25,893 nt of DNA, taken from Reyranella sp. GTDB lineage: Bacteria; Pseudomonadota; Alphaproteobacteria; Reyranellales; Reyranellaceae. Both the position numbers and the translations under genes were made by a program. Under the pieces are notes generated by a model, which worked only from the letters and a program-made list of their open reading frames with translations, ran no database searches and was not told where the DNA came from. Where the stretch lies: positions 1 through 25,893 of the forward strand of contig JAUXST010000753.1 in NCBI GenBank assembly GCA_030679805.1, read 5' to 3'. Positions 7,608 through 15,547 of the stretch are shown here, in pieces. Numbering within the stretch: the stretch's first letter is position 1; each line of letters starts with the position of its first letter.

Positions 7608-8426
7608 GTGAAACTATCCCTGTGCAATGAGGTGATCCGCGAGCTCTCCTTCGAGCGGCAATGCGTGCTGGCAGCGGGCCTCGGCTATCGTGGCCTCGAG
7701 GTCGCGCCCTTCACCCTGGGCGACGACGCATGGTGCATGCCGGCGTCGCGGCGGGCCGAGATTCGCCGGGCCTGCACCGATGCCGGGATCGCGGTGAGCG
7801 GCCTGCATTGGCTGCTGGCGGCGCCGGCGGGGCTCTCGATCACCACCTCCGATCGCACGGTCTGGCAGAAGAGCGTCGAGGTGTTGCGCGGATCGGTCGA
7901 GCTCTGTGCCGATCTTGGCGGTGACTACCTCGTCCATGGCTCGCCGGCTCAGCGTCGCGTCGCGGACGCAGGCGACAGGCAGCGGGCGGAGGAGGCGTGG
8001 CGTATCGCGGCATCTGAGGCTGGCCAGGCCGGCGTCGCCTATTGCCTGGAGCCGCTTGCGCGGCCCGACTGCAATTTCGTCAACACGCTCGCCGAGGCGG
8101 CCGAGGTCGTCCGACGCAATGGCAATCCTGCGCTTTGCCTCATGATCGACACGCTGGCGGCCAGCCTGGAAGAGAGCGAACCTATCGCCGCTGCCATTCG
8201 GCGCTGGATGCCGACAGGCCTCATGGCGCACGTCCAGTTCAACGACCGCAGCAAGCGTGGGCCGGGGCAGGGTGATGACAGGTTCGCGCCCGTCGTGAAG
8301 GCGCTGAAGGAGACCGGCTACAACGGCTGGGTCGCCATGGAACCTTTCGTCTATGAGCCCGACGGCCCGACTTGCGCGGCGCGGATGATCGGCTATGTCG
8401 CGGGACTTCTGGAGCAGGGCGCATGA
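7608..8426 (+). CDS. Sugar phosphate isomerase/epimerase (xylose isomerase-like TIM barrel)
   Basis: This is a 272-residue TIM-barrel protein of the AP endonuclease 2 / sugar-phosphate isomerase superfamily. It starts at GTG 7608, with a purine-rich Shine-Dalgarno sequence (AGGCGAGG) just upstream. Motifs visible are the opening LSLCNEVIRELSFERQCVLAAGLGYRGLEV, the GLHWLL strand, YCLEPL (a metal-ligand Glu), LMIDTLAA (Asp), HVQFNDR (His) and WVAMEPFVY (second Glu). These match the usual divalent-metal site of keto-sugar isomerases and epimerases, and related inosose dehydratases and hydroxypyruvate isomerases. The substrate is unknown. It is the first gene of an eight-gene plus-strand operon; its stop overlaps the next ATG (ATGA), and the neighbours suggest a role in sugar-acid or polyol catabolism. 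Confidence 0.9.
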   Translation: MKLSLCNEVIRELSFERQCVLAAGLGYRGLEVAPFTLGDDAWCMPASRRAEIRRACTDAGIAVSGLHWLLAAPAGLSITTSDRTVWQKSVEVLRGSVELCADLGGDYLVHGSPAQRRVADAGDRQRAEEAWRIAASEAGQAGVAYCLEPLARPDCNFVNTLAEAAEVVRRNGNPALCLMIDTLAASLEESEPIAAAIRRWMPTGLMAHVQFNDRSKRGPGQGDDRFAPVVKALKETGYNGWVAMEPFVYEPDGPTCAARMIGYVAGLLEQGA

Positions 8427-9868
8427 AAGTGAAACTGGACCAGGTCGACCGCTTCGAGCGCGATGTCCGCCTGCGGCTGCCCTTCCGATTCGGCGTCATC
8501 ACCGTGACCGAGAGCATCCACGCGATCATCCGTGTACGCATCGCGCTCGAGGATGGCCGAACCAGTGAGGGCGTGGCGGCTGAAGCCCTAGGCGCCAAGT
8601 GGTTCGAGAAGAGCCCGGCTTTTACCGATGCGCAGAACCTCGACCAGCTGCGGCAATCGCTGGACATCGCCATCGACCACTACAAGGCGCGCGGCTTCGA
8701 CACGCCGTTCGGCCTGTTTGCCGGCACCTATCGGGCGCAGCAGTCGCGCGGCGCGGAACTTGGCCTCAATCCATTGGTTGCCTCCTACGGACCGGCGCTG
8801 CTTGACCGCGCCATCCTCGATGCGCTGGGCAAGGCGACGGGCCAGTCTTTCGCCACGATGATTTCGACCAATGTGCCAGGCATCGAGGCTACGGACCTTA
8901 CGCCCGATATCAAGGACGCCCACCTGCAGCCCTTCCTCGCCAGCCTGAAACCCGGCGCGACCATCGATCTGCGCCATACGGTTGGCCTGGTGGATCCGCT
9001 GACGGCGGCCGATCGGCCAACCTCGGAGCGGGTGAACGACGGGCTGCCGGAAACGCTGGAGGAGGTCGTCTCCTACTATCGCGGCCGGTACTACAAGCTG
9101 AAAGTGGGCGGCGACATCAGGGCCGATCTCGACCGGCTGTCGCGCATCGCGTCGGTGCTCGATGCCGGCGCCGGCGACTATCGCGTCACTTTCGATGGCA
9201 ACGAGCAGTACGACGATGTCGATGGCATCGTCGAGCTTTGGCGCAAGGTCGAGGGGACGCCGGCGCTCGCGCGCATGGTCAAGGCGACGCTGTTCATCGA
9301 GCAGCCGATCAAGCGTGCCGCAGCGCTCAGCCGGCCGGTGACGGCGTTGGCGGAATACCGCCCGGTGATCATCGACGAATCGGACGGCGAACTGTCGGCC
9401 TTCCCGATGGCGCTGGCACTGGGTTACGCCGGTGTCTCGAGCAAGAACTGCAAGGGCTTTTACAAGTCGATCCTGAATGCCTCGCGCGTGGCGACCCTGA
9501 ATGAGCAGGCGGCCAGCGCCCGCTACTTCATGTCGGCCGAGGACCTGACGACAGGTCCGGGCACCAGCGTCCAGCAGGACCTGGCCCTGGTCTCGCTGCT
9601 CGGCCTCACCCATGTCGAGCGCAACGCGCATCATTTCATCGATGGCATGTCGGGCGTGCCCGAGAGTGAACAGAAGGCTTTCGTAACGGCACATCCCGCG
9701 CTCTACGAAAAGCTGTCGGGCAAGCCGGCACGATTGAAGGCAAGGGGCGGCAAGTTGGCGCTGGGCTCGCTCGGATGTCCGGGCTTCGCCGTCGGCGTCG
9801 ATCTCGATTTCAAGTCGATGCGGCCCATGCCGGCGGCACCGAAGGAACGATTGAAGGCATCCACATGA
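8423..9868 (+). CDS. Enolase-superfamily protein (mandelate racemase/muconate lactonizing type)
   Basis: This is a 481-residue enzyme with the muconate-lactonizing-subgroup catalytic set. It has a Lys-x-Lys pair (KLK, 225-227, in YYKLKVGGD), metal ligands Asp258 (FDGNEQY), Glu293 (FIEQP) and Asp318 or Asp321 (IIDESDGE), and an acid/base Lys341 (SSKNCKG). All are at the expected barrel strands. Such enzymes abstract a proton next to a carboxylate and act as sugar-acid dehydratases, racemases, cycloisomerases or dipeptide epimerases. The protein is about 80-100 residues longer than typical members: the N-terminal domain is expanded and a C-terminal tail (KLALGSLGCPGFAVGVD...) is added. The start at ATG 8423 overlaps the previous stop and the stop overlaps the next ATG, so it is translated within a coupled operon. 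Exact reaction not assignable. Confidence 0.9.
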   Translation: MKVKLDQVDRFERDVRLRLPFRFGVITVTESIHAIIRVRIALEDGRTSEGVAAEALGAKWFEKSPAFTDAQNLDQLRQSLDIAIDHYKARGFDTPFGLFAGTYRAQQSRGAELGLNPLVASYGPALLDRAILDALGKATGQSFATMISTNVPGIEATDLTPDIKDAHLQPFLASLKPGATIDLRHTVGLVDPLTAADRPTSERVNDGLPETLEEVVSYYRGRYYKLKVGGDIRADLDRLSRIASVLDAGAGDYRVTFDGNEQYDDVDGIVELWRKVEGTPALARMVKATLFIEQPIKRAAALSRPVTALAEYRPVIIDESDGELSAFPMALALGYAGVSSKNCKGFYKSILNASRVATLNEQAASARYFMSAEDLTTGPGTSVQQDLALVSLLGLTHVERNAHHFIDGMSGVPESEQKAFVTAHPALYEKLSGKPARLKARGGKLALGSLGCPGFAVGVDLDFKSMRPMPAAPKERLKAST

Positions 9869-10893
9869 CCAAGCTGCCCGATCGCTTCGAGTCAATCGAA
9901 GCACTGGAAGACTTCATGACTACGCCATCCGACACGCTGGCTTCCGATCTCGCCAACACGCCGGGCGACATCATGGTGCTGGGTGTCGGCGGCAAGATGG
10001 GCCCGACGCTCGCCCGCATGGCCAAACGCGCCGCGCCCGGAAAGAAGGTGGTCGGCGTTGCCCGCTTCAGCGAAAAGGGCCTGCGCGAGGAGCTGGCGCG
10101 CGCCGGAGTTGACACGATCGCAGCCGACCTGCTCGATCGAGCTGCCCTGGAGAAGCTGCCGAAGGCGGCCAATATCGTCTTCATGGCTGGCCGCAAATTC
10201 GGCGCTGCCGGCAACGTTCCGCTGACCTGGGCGATGAACGTGCATGTGCCGGCGATGGTCGCGGAGGTTTTTAGGGCCTCGCGGATCGTGGCGTTTTCCA
10301 CGGGCTGCGTTTACCCGTTCGTTCCGGTGGAAAGCGGCGGGGCGACCGAGGACGTGCCGCCAATCCCGCCGCCCGGCGACTACGCCACTTCGTGCGTGGG
10401 CCGCGAGCGCATGTTCGAGTATTTCTCGGCCGAGCACGGCACGCCCGGCCGTCTGTTCCGGCTGAACTACGCCATCGACATGCGCTACGGCGTCCTGCAC
10501 GACATCGGCCGCAAAGTGAGGGACGGCGAGACCATCGATCTGACGATGGGCCACGCCAACGTCATCTGGCAGGGCGACGCCAATACTGTGGCACTGCGCT
10601 GTCTCGCGCATGCCACCACGCCAACCTCGCCGATCAACGTCACCGGCCCGGAGACTTTTGAAGTCGCCAAGGTGGCCACCGAATACGGCAAGCTTTTGGG
10701 CAAGACGCCCAAGTTCACAGGCAAACCGGCGCCGACCGGCTGGATCAACAATGCGGCGCGCATGGTCAAGGAGTTCGGGGCGCCCAGCGTGCCGTTGCCG
10801 AAGATGATCGAGTGGACGGCCGACTGGCTGGCACGCGACATGACCACCTTCGACAAGCCCACGCACTACGAGGTGCGCGATGGTCAGTACTGA
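9865..10893 (+). CDS. NAD(P)-dependent epimerase/dehydratase-like extended SDR
   Basis: This is a 342-residue extended short-chain dehydrogenase/reductase. The Rossmann nucleotide motif is GVGGKMG (40-46), followed by an acidic/basic strand end (VVGVARFSEKG), IAADLLD and NIVFMAGRKFG. The active-site strand reads AFSTGCVYPF, giving the catalytic Ser/Thr of the SSxxVYG type. The usual YxxxK, however, reads Tyr173-Ala-Thr-Ser-Cys177, so the catalytic lysine appears replaced by cysteine. The C-terminal half has a substrate-domain pattern (NVTGPETFEV). Family members epimerise or oxidise sugar nucleotides, uronates or sugar acids. The lysine change may mean an altered mechanism or a binding role. 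It sits in the operon with ATGA overlap upstream and a 14-base overlap with the GNAT gene downstream. An upstream in-frame start (9775) would overlap the previous gene and is unnecessary. Confidence 0.87.
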   Translation: MTKLPDRFESIEALEDFMTTPSDTLASDLANTPGDIMVLGVGGKMGPTLARMAKRAAPGKKVVGVARFSEKGLREELARAGVDTIAADLLDRAALEKLPKAANIVFMAGRKFGAAGNVPLTWAMNVHVPAMVAEVFRASRIVAFSTGCVYPFVPVESGGATEDVPPIPPPGDYATSCVGRERMFEYFSAEHGTPGRLFRLNYAIDMRYGVLHDIGRKVRDGETIDLTMGHANVIWQGDANTVALRCLAHATTPTSPINVTGPETFEVAKVATEYGKLLGKTPKFTGKPAPTGWINNAARMVKEFGAPSVPLPKMIEWTADWLARDMTTFDKPTHYEVRDGQY

Positions 10894-11761
10894 GGGGGCA
10901 CCTACTGAGGTGCTTGCGGTCTCGCCGATCGACGCCGAACAGGCGGAAGCGGTATGGCCGCTGTCGATCGAGGCGGGCTGGAACCAGAATGCCGCCGACT
11001 GGCGGTTCATGCTGGCGGCAGGGCGGGGCTACGGCTGCACCGGCACCGACGGCAGATGGCAGGCGAGTTCGCTGGTCCTGCCGCTCGGTCAGAAGCTCGC
11101 CTGGATCAGCATGGTACTCGTGACCAAGGATCGCCGGCGCGGCGGTGTCGGCACAGGCCTCCTGAAGCGCTGCATCGACGAGGTGCGCGCCGCCGGCGCG
11201 GTTGCCGGGCTCGATGCCACGGAGCTGGGGCGGCCGATCTATCTGCCTCTGGGGTTTCACGACCTCTACCGGATCTCCCGCTGGCATCTCGACCGAGTGC
11301 CGCAAGCGAAGGCACCGCCGCCGGGCATCACGGTCCGGTCTGTGGAACTCGCCGACCTGCCGCGGCTTGCGACCTATGACAGGCCGCTGAGCGGCATGGA
11401 GCGGCCGACGATCCTTGCTCATCTGGCGATGCGGCAGCGCGGTCTCGCGTCGGTCGCGGAGACGCCATCGGGAAAGATCGCCGGTTTCGTCCTGGGCCGG
11501 GAGGGCAGGGTCGCGACGTCCCTGGGGCCGGTGGTGGCCGACAGCGAGGCCATCGCGCTGGCGCTGACCGCGCACGCGATGGCCTCCGCGACGCTTCCCT
11601 TCATCATCGACGTGCCGGATGCCCATCTCGACATCAAGGCCTGGCTGGAAGCAGCAGGCGCTGTCTCGCCGCGCGGCTACATGCGGATGACCCTGGGCGA
11701 TGCCAAGGGGTTGGACGATCCCAGCCACGTCTTCGCGCTCGCCGGGCCGGAATTGGGTTAG
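10880..11761 (+). CDS. Two-domain GNAT N-acetyltransferase
   Basis: This is a 293-residue protein with tandem GNAT-fold halves. The N-terminal half (about 1-140) includes AWISMVLVTKDRRRGGVGTGLLKRC, with the acetyl-CoA motif R-R-G-G-V-G-T-G, and ends with YLPLGFHDLYRISRW. The C-terminal half opens ITVRSVELADLPRLATYD and ends with AWLEAAGAVSPRGYMRM, resembling the degenerate second GNAT domain of YitH/YitI-type acetyltransferases. The cofactor motif is strong only in the first half; the second probably shapes the substrate pocket. The substrate is unknown, perhaps an intermediate of the surrounding operon. ATG 10880 lies inside the end of the preceding gene (14-base overlap), and the next gene starts one base after its stop. 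Confidence 0.88.
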   Translation: MVSTEGAPTEVLAVSPIDAEQAEAVWPLSIEAGWNQNAADWRFMLAAGRGYGCTGTDGRWQASSLVLPLGQKLAWISMVLVTKDRRRGGVGTGLLKRCIDEVRAAGAVAGLDATELGRPIYLPLGFHDLYRISRWHLDRVPQAKAPPPGITVRSVELADLPRLATYDRPLSGMERPTILAHLAMRQRGLASVAETPSGKIAGFVLGREGRVATSLGPVVADSEAIALALTAHAMASATLPFIIDVPDAHLDIKAWLEAAGAVSPRGYMRMTLGDAKGLDDPSHVFALAGPELG

Positions 11762-11762
11762 G

Positions 11763-12845
11763 ATGACGACCATGACCACGGAAAAGGCTTTGCATTGGCG
11801 CGACCTGCCGGCGCCGGTCCTGTCCCTGCTGCGCGAGGGCGCGGTGATCCCCGCCCATCCTCTGGCGCTCGGTCCCGATCGCACGTTCGACAAGCCGTCC
11901 CAGCGGGCGATCGGCCGCTACTATGTCGATGCCGGCTCTGGGGGCCTCGCCGTCGGCGTCCATTCCACCCAGTTCGCCATTCGCGAGGTCGGGCTCTACC
12001 GGCCCGTCCTGGAACTCGCCATCGAGACGGCGCGCGAATGGACCGATCGTCCGCTGGTGATGATCGCCGGTGCCGTCGGCTAGACGGCACAGGCGGTCGA
12101 GGAAGCCCGCACGGCGCGGGCGCTGGGATATCATGCGGTGCTGCTGTCCCTGGCGGCGCTGAAAGGTGCCAGCGAGGACGAGCTGATCGAGCATTGCACG
12201 GCGGTGTCGCGGGAAATGCCGCTGATCGGCTTCTATCTGCAAACGGCGGTGGGTGGCATCAACCTGTCGCGCGGTTTTTGGGCACGGTTCGCGGCGATAG
12301 ACAATGTCGTGGCCATCAAAGTGGCGCCCTTCAACCGCTACCGTACGCTCGATGTCGCTTTCGGCATCGCCCAGGCCCATGCCGAGGAGCGCATCACGCT
12401 CTACACCGGCAACGACGATCACATCGTGGCCGATCTCGTGACACCGCTGGTCGTCCGTACCGGCAACCGCGAGGTGACGTTGCTCTTCCGCGGCGGCCTG
12501 CTCGGGCATTGGAGCGTGTGGACCCGGGGTGCGGTAAAGCTCCTGGAGCGGCTAAAGCTTACGGTGTCGGCCGGCGCGGTTTCGCCCGAGGTGCTGGCGC
12601 TCGATTCCTTCGTGACCGATTGCAACAGCGTGGTGTTCGACGTCGACCACGATTTCGCCGGCTGCATTCCGGGTTGTCATGAGATCCTGCGTCGGCAGGG
12701 GCTGATGACATCCATCGAGTGCCTCGACCCTCATGAAAAGCTGAGCGCTGGACAGAGCGAGGGCATCGACCGGCTTTACGCGACCTATCCCGAACTGCAC
12801 GACGACGCCTTCGTTGCCGCCAATCTCGAGCGTTGGCGGAACTAG
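11763..12845 (+). pseudogene. DapA-like (dihydrodipicolinate synthase family) aldolase/dehydratase with in-frame amber codon
   Basis: One continuous frame from ATG 11763 to the stop at 12843-12845 encodes a DapA/NAL-superfamily TIM barrel of about 360 residues. A TAG at 12081-12083 (codon 107) interrupts it. The flanks read IAGAVG and TAQAVEEARTARALGYHAVL, the normal strand-loop-helix of the family, so the interruption falls inside a conserved loop. CAG (Gln) to TAG is a single-base change. The downstream half keeps the likely Schiff-base Lys186 (VVAIKVAPFNRY), Tyr158 (IGFYLQ), and YTGNDDHIVADL. Family members cleave or dehydrate 2-keto-3-deoxy sugar acids or condense pyruvate. In this operon (enolase-type enzyme, amidohydrolase) it would fit as the aldolase step. 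Options are nonsense mutation, sequencing error, or, least likely, readthrough. A restart at 12138 would give only the C-terminal two thirds. Confidence 0.88.
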
Positions 12846-12848
12846 ACG

Positions 12849-14276
12849 GTGGACGATCTCTTTGCGACCCATGATGCGCTGGCCGTCGGCGAACTGGTCA
12901 AGGCGCGGAAGATCGGCGCCCGCGAGCTGGTCGACGGATCGATCGCGCGCCTGCGTGAACTCAACACATCGCTGAACGCCATCACCGATTTCTACGACGG
13001 TGCGCTGCTCGACAAGTCCCTGGCGGCGGCGGGCGCGGGACCCTTCCACGGCGTGCCTTTCGTCGTGAAGCAACTCATGGCCGACTGCGCCGGTACGCCG
13101 ACGACGCTGGGCTCGAGGTTTTTCGCCGAACAGCCGGTCGCCGCTGCCGACAGCGCCGCCGTGGCGCGGATGCGCCGCGCCGGGCTGGTGATCGTGGGGC
13201 GCAGCAATACCAGCGAGTTCGGCCTCGCCCCCACGACCGAGCCTGCCTTCGGCGGCGCGACGACGAATCCGTGGCGCAAGGGGCTCTCCCCGGGCGGCTC
13301 GTCGGGCGGTTCGGCGGCGGTGGTCGCCGCGCGCGGCCTGCCGATGGCTCACGCCACCGACGGCGGCGGGTCGATCCGCATTCCGGCGGCACTGTGCGGC
13401 CTGTTCGGACTAAAACCGTCGCGTGGGCGTGTGAGCCTCGCGCCGATCGGCGAGACGCTGGCCGGGGCAGGCGCTCAGCTTTGCGTGTCGATCTCGGTAC
13501 GCGACAGCGCGGCACTTCTCGATGCGCTGGCGGGTGAGGAGCCTGGCGATCCCTATCGGGCACCACCGACGGAAGGCACTTTCCTTGACGCCACGCGGCG
13601 CCCGCCAGGGCGGCTGCGCGTGGCCTTCATGCGTAAGCCGGTGGGCGGTGCGCCGCTCGATCCGGTTCTGGTCGGTGCAGTCGAGCGGACGGCCAAGGTG
13701 CTGGCGGAACTCGGTCACCACGTCGAGGAAGCGGCGCCCGACTACGATGCCGCCGCGACCGGCGCCGCGTTCGGCACGGTGATGAGCGCCAACACGCATA
13801 CGAACATCCAAATCCGGGCTGGTGGTCGCGTGCCGGGGCCGCACGACCTCGAACTCGTGACCCGGCTCTATGCCGAGCGCGGCGGCGCCATCAGCGCCCA
13901 CGAGTATATCCGCGCGGTTCAGACGTTCCACCGGACTGGCCGGGCGCTGGGCGCCTTCTTCGAAAAATTCGACGTGCTGCTGTCGCCTACGATCGCGCGC
14001 ACGAGCCTGCCACTCGGCGCGGTTCGGATGGACGGGTCGCTGGAGGACTACGAGGAAGGCCTCGCGCCCATGGTGCCGTTCACGGCTGTGTGCAACGCCA
14101 CGGGCGTGCCGGCGATGTCGATGCCACTGGAGTGGACCGCGGATGGGCTGCCGGTCGGCCTGCATTTCGTCGGCCGCTTCGGTGCGGACGAAATGCTATT
14201 CTCGCTGGCGGCTCAGCTTGAGCAGGCGCGACCCTGGCGCGAGCGGCGGCCGCAGGATGCCGCGAAGGAGGAGTAA
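12849..14276 (+). CDS. Amidase (amidase-signature family)
   Basis: This 475-residue hydrolase has the complete Ser-cisSer-Lys triad of the amidase-signature family. Lys74 is in GVPFVVKQL, the cis-Ser151 in SPGGSSGGSAA, and the nucleophile Ser175 in TDGGGSIRIPAALCGLFGLKPSRGR. The first Gly-rich motif usually reads D-I/T-G-G-S; here it is DGGGS, a common variant. Members hydrolyse carboxamides to acids and ammonia (aryl or aliphatic amides, indoleacetamide, allophanate, Glu-tRNA amidotransferase subunit A). Standalone context and the lack of gatB/gatC nearby argue against GatA. It starts at GTG 12849, three bases after the preceding stop, and its TAA stop overlaps the next ATG (TAATG). In the operon it may release the acid that the other enzymes degrade. 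Confidence 0.94.
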   Translation: MDDLFATHDALAVGELVKARKIGARELVDGSIARLRELNTSLNAITDFYDGALLDKSLAAAGAGPFHGVPFVVKQLMADCAGTPTTLGSRFFAEQPVAAADSAAVARMRRAGLVIVGRSNTSEFGLAPTTEPAFGGATTNPWRKGLSPGGSSGGSAAVVAARGLPMAHATDGGGSIRIPAALCGLFGLKPSRGRVSLAPIGETLAGAGAQLCVSISVRDSAALLDALAGEEPGDPYRAPPTEGTFLDATRRPPGRLRVAFMRKPVGGAPLDPVLVGAVERTAKVLAELGHHVEEAAPDYDAAATGAAFGTVMSANTHTNIQIRAGGRVPGPHDLELVTRLYAERGGAISAHEYIRAVQTFHRTGRALGAFFEKFDVLLSPTIARTSLPLGAVRMDGSLEDYEEGLAPMVPFTAVCNATGVPAMSMPLEWTADGLPVGLHFVGRFGADEMLFSLAAQLEQARPWRERRPQDAAKEE

Positions 14277-14704
14277 TGCGTACCGTCGTCGTTGGATTTG
14301 TTGCTGGCTCCGTGAGCGTGCTGATCTTCCATCAACTCGGATTTCTGATCGCCAACGAACTCGGGTTGTTGAAGGTACAGCTTTACAGTCTGCGCCCCGT
14401 GCCGCCGCTCGGCGTGCCGGCCATTCTCTCGTCGGCCTTCTGGGGAGGGCTGTGGGGCATCGTCGCTGCCTTCGTGGTGCCGCGCCTGCCGCAAGCCGTC
14501 GACGGACCTCTGGGCTGGATGCTGTTTGCCGGCGTGATCGTGACACTCGTCAACTGGTTCGTCGTGCTGCCGATCAAGGGCGCGCCGGTCGGCGGCGGCT
14601 TTCGCATGCCGGCAGTCGTGATCGTGCCGCTGGTGTACGCCTTCTGGGGCTTCGGCATGTGGGTGATCGCCGGCCTCGTCCGTCGCGTCCTGCGGTGGCA
14701 GTGA
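14276..14704 (+). CDS. Small four-helix membrane protein, unknown function
   Basis: This is a 142-residue hydrophobic protein with four predicted transmembrane segments at about residues 4-26, 43-69, 78-99 and 112-135 and a basic C-terminus (RRVLRWQ). The N-terminus MRTVVVGFVAGSVSVLIFHQ resembles small uncharacterised inner-membrane proteins of alphaproteobacteria. There are no catalytic motifs; Gly and Pro are abundant in the helices (PPLGVPAILSSAFWGGLWG). I do not recognise a named family. Its start overlaps the amidase stop (TAATG) and its stop overlaps the amidohydrolase start (TGATG), so it is translated as part of the operon. It could be a small transporter component or a membrane anchor for the pathway, but this is only context-based. 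Confidence 0.82.
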   Translation: MRTVVVGFVAGSVSVLIFHQLGFLIANELGLLKVQLYSLRPVPPLGVPAILSSAFWGGLWGIVAAFVVPRLPQAVDGPLGWMLFAGVIVTLVNWFVVLPIKGAPVGGGFRMPAVVIVPLVYAFWGFGMWVIAGLVRRVLRWQ

Positions 14705-15537
14705 TGATCGTCGATGCGCAGGTCCATATCTGGGCCGCCAACACGCCGGAGCGGCCGTGGCCTGCCCGCGCCGAGCCGCACCGCGCGCCTCTCGGGAAGG
14801 ACGAACTCCTGTCCGAGATGGGCAAGGCCGATGTCGATCGCGTGATTCTGGTACCGCCGTCGTGGGAAGGCGACCGCAACGACGTCGCCCTCGAAGCGGC
14901 CGCCGCGCATCCGGATCGCTTCGCCATCATGGGCCGCTTCGATCCCGATGCGCCGGGCGCCCGCGGCCAGGTCGTCGACTGGAGGAAGCAGACAGGCATG
15001 CTCGGCATGCGCTTCACGTTTCACACCGACATCCTGCGGCAGCCGCTGATCGACGGCCGCTTCGACTGGGTGTGGGGCGAGATGGAGAAGGCCGGGATTC
15101 CGGCGATGGTGCTGTTCCATCACGAGTACATGCATCTCGCCGACAAGGTCGCCGAGCGCTATCCCGGCCTCCGCCTGGTCCTCGACCATCTCGGCCTCAA
15201 GAGTGGCAAGGGCGTCTCCGAGGCCTCGAACTTCGCCACCCTCGACAATGTCCTGGCGATGGCCAAACGGCCGAACATCGCTGCCAAGGTCTCGGCCATG
15301 CCGTGCTACGCGGACGACAAGACCTATCCCTTTGCCTCGGTGCATCCGCACATCCGACGCGTCTTCGACGTCTTCGGGCCGAAGCGCACCTTCTGGGGCA
15401 CCGACTGGTCGCGATTGCCCTGCGGTTATCACCAGGGCGTCACCATGTTCACTGAGGAAATTCCCTGGCTGAAGGGCGCGGACCTGGAGGGCGTGATGGG
15501 CCGCGGCGTCTGCGACTGGCTCGGCTGGAAGATCTGA
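14704..15537 (+). CDS. Amidohydrolase family 2 protein (lactonase/decarboxylase type)
   Basis: This is a 277-residue TIM-barrel hydrolase of the amidohydrolase-related (PF04909-like) group, which includes sugar lactonases, 2-pyrone-4,6-dicarboxylate lactonase and related decarboxylases. It starts MIVDAQVHIW; the usual metal-binding His-x-His at this place reads Gln6-Val-His8. Other expected elements are present: the beta strand DRVILVPPSW, GMLGMRFTF (substrate Arg), MVLFHHEYMH, LVLDHLGLKSG (His) and FWGTDWSRLP with the conserved Asp. The missing first His suggests low or no metal dependence, as in lactonases of this group. It is the last gene of the operon; a lactone- or ring-opening step in front of the enolase-type dehydratase would make sense. 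It converges with the permease gene ending at 15548. Confidence 0.9.
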   Translation: MIVDAQVHIWAANTPERPWPARAEPHRAPLGKDELLSEMGKADVDRVILVPPSWEGDRNDVALEAAAAHPDRFAIMGRFDPDAPGARGQVVDWRKQTGMLGMRFTFHTDILRQPLIDGRFDWVWGEMEKAGIPAMVLFHHEYMHLADKVAERYPGLRLVLDHLGLKSGKGVSEASNFATLDNVLAMAKRPNIAAKVSAMPCYADDKTYPFASVHPHIRRVFDVFGPKRTFWGTDWSRLPCGYHQGVTMFTEEIPWLKGADLEGVMGRGVCDWLGWKI

Positions 15538-15547
15538 GCCCGTCGAG

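Noticed and set aside
6726..8426. A 566-residue plus-strand protein
   Set aside because: The first 290 residues are the antisense of the permease gene; the isomerase starts at GTG 7608 with a Shine-Dalgarno site.
8588..9904. A 438-residue minus-strand open frame
   Set aside because: It lies entirely opposite the enolase-superfamily gene and has no recognisable motifs.
12081..12083. TAG as a recoded sense codon (pyrrolysine)
   Set aside because: Pyrrolysine use is not expected in this kind of organism, there is no supporting gene in the window, and a single CAG-to-TAG change explains it better.
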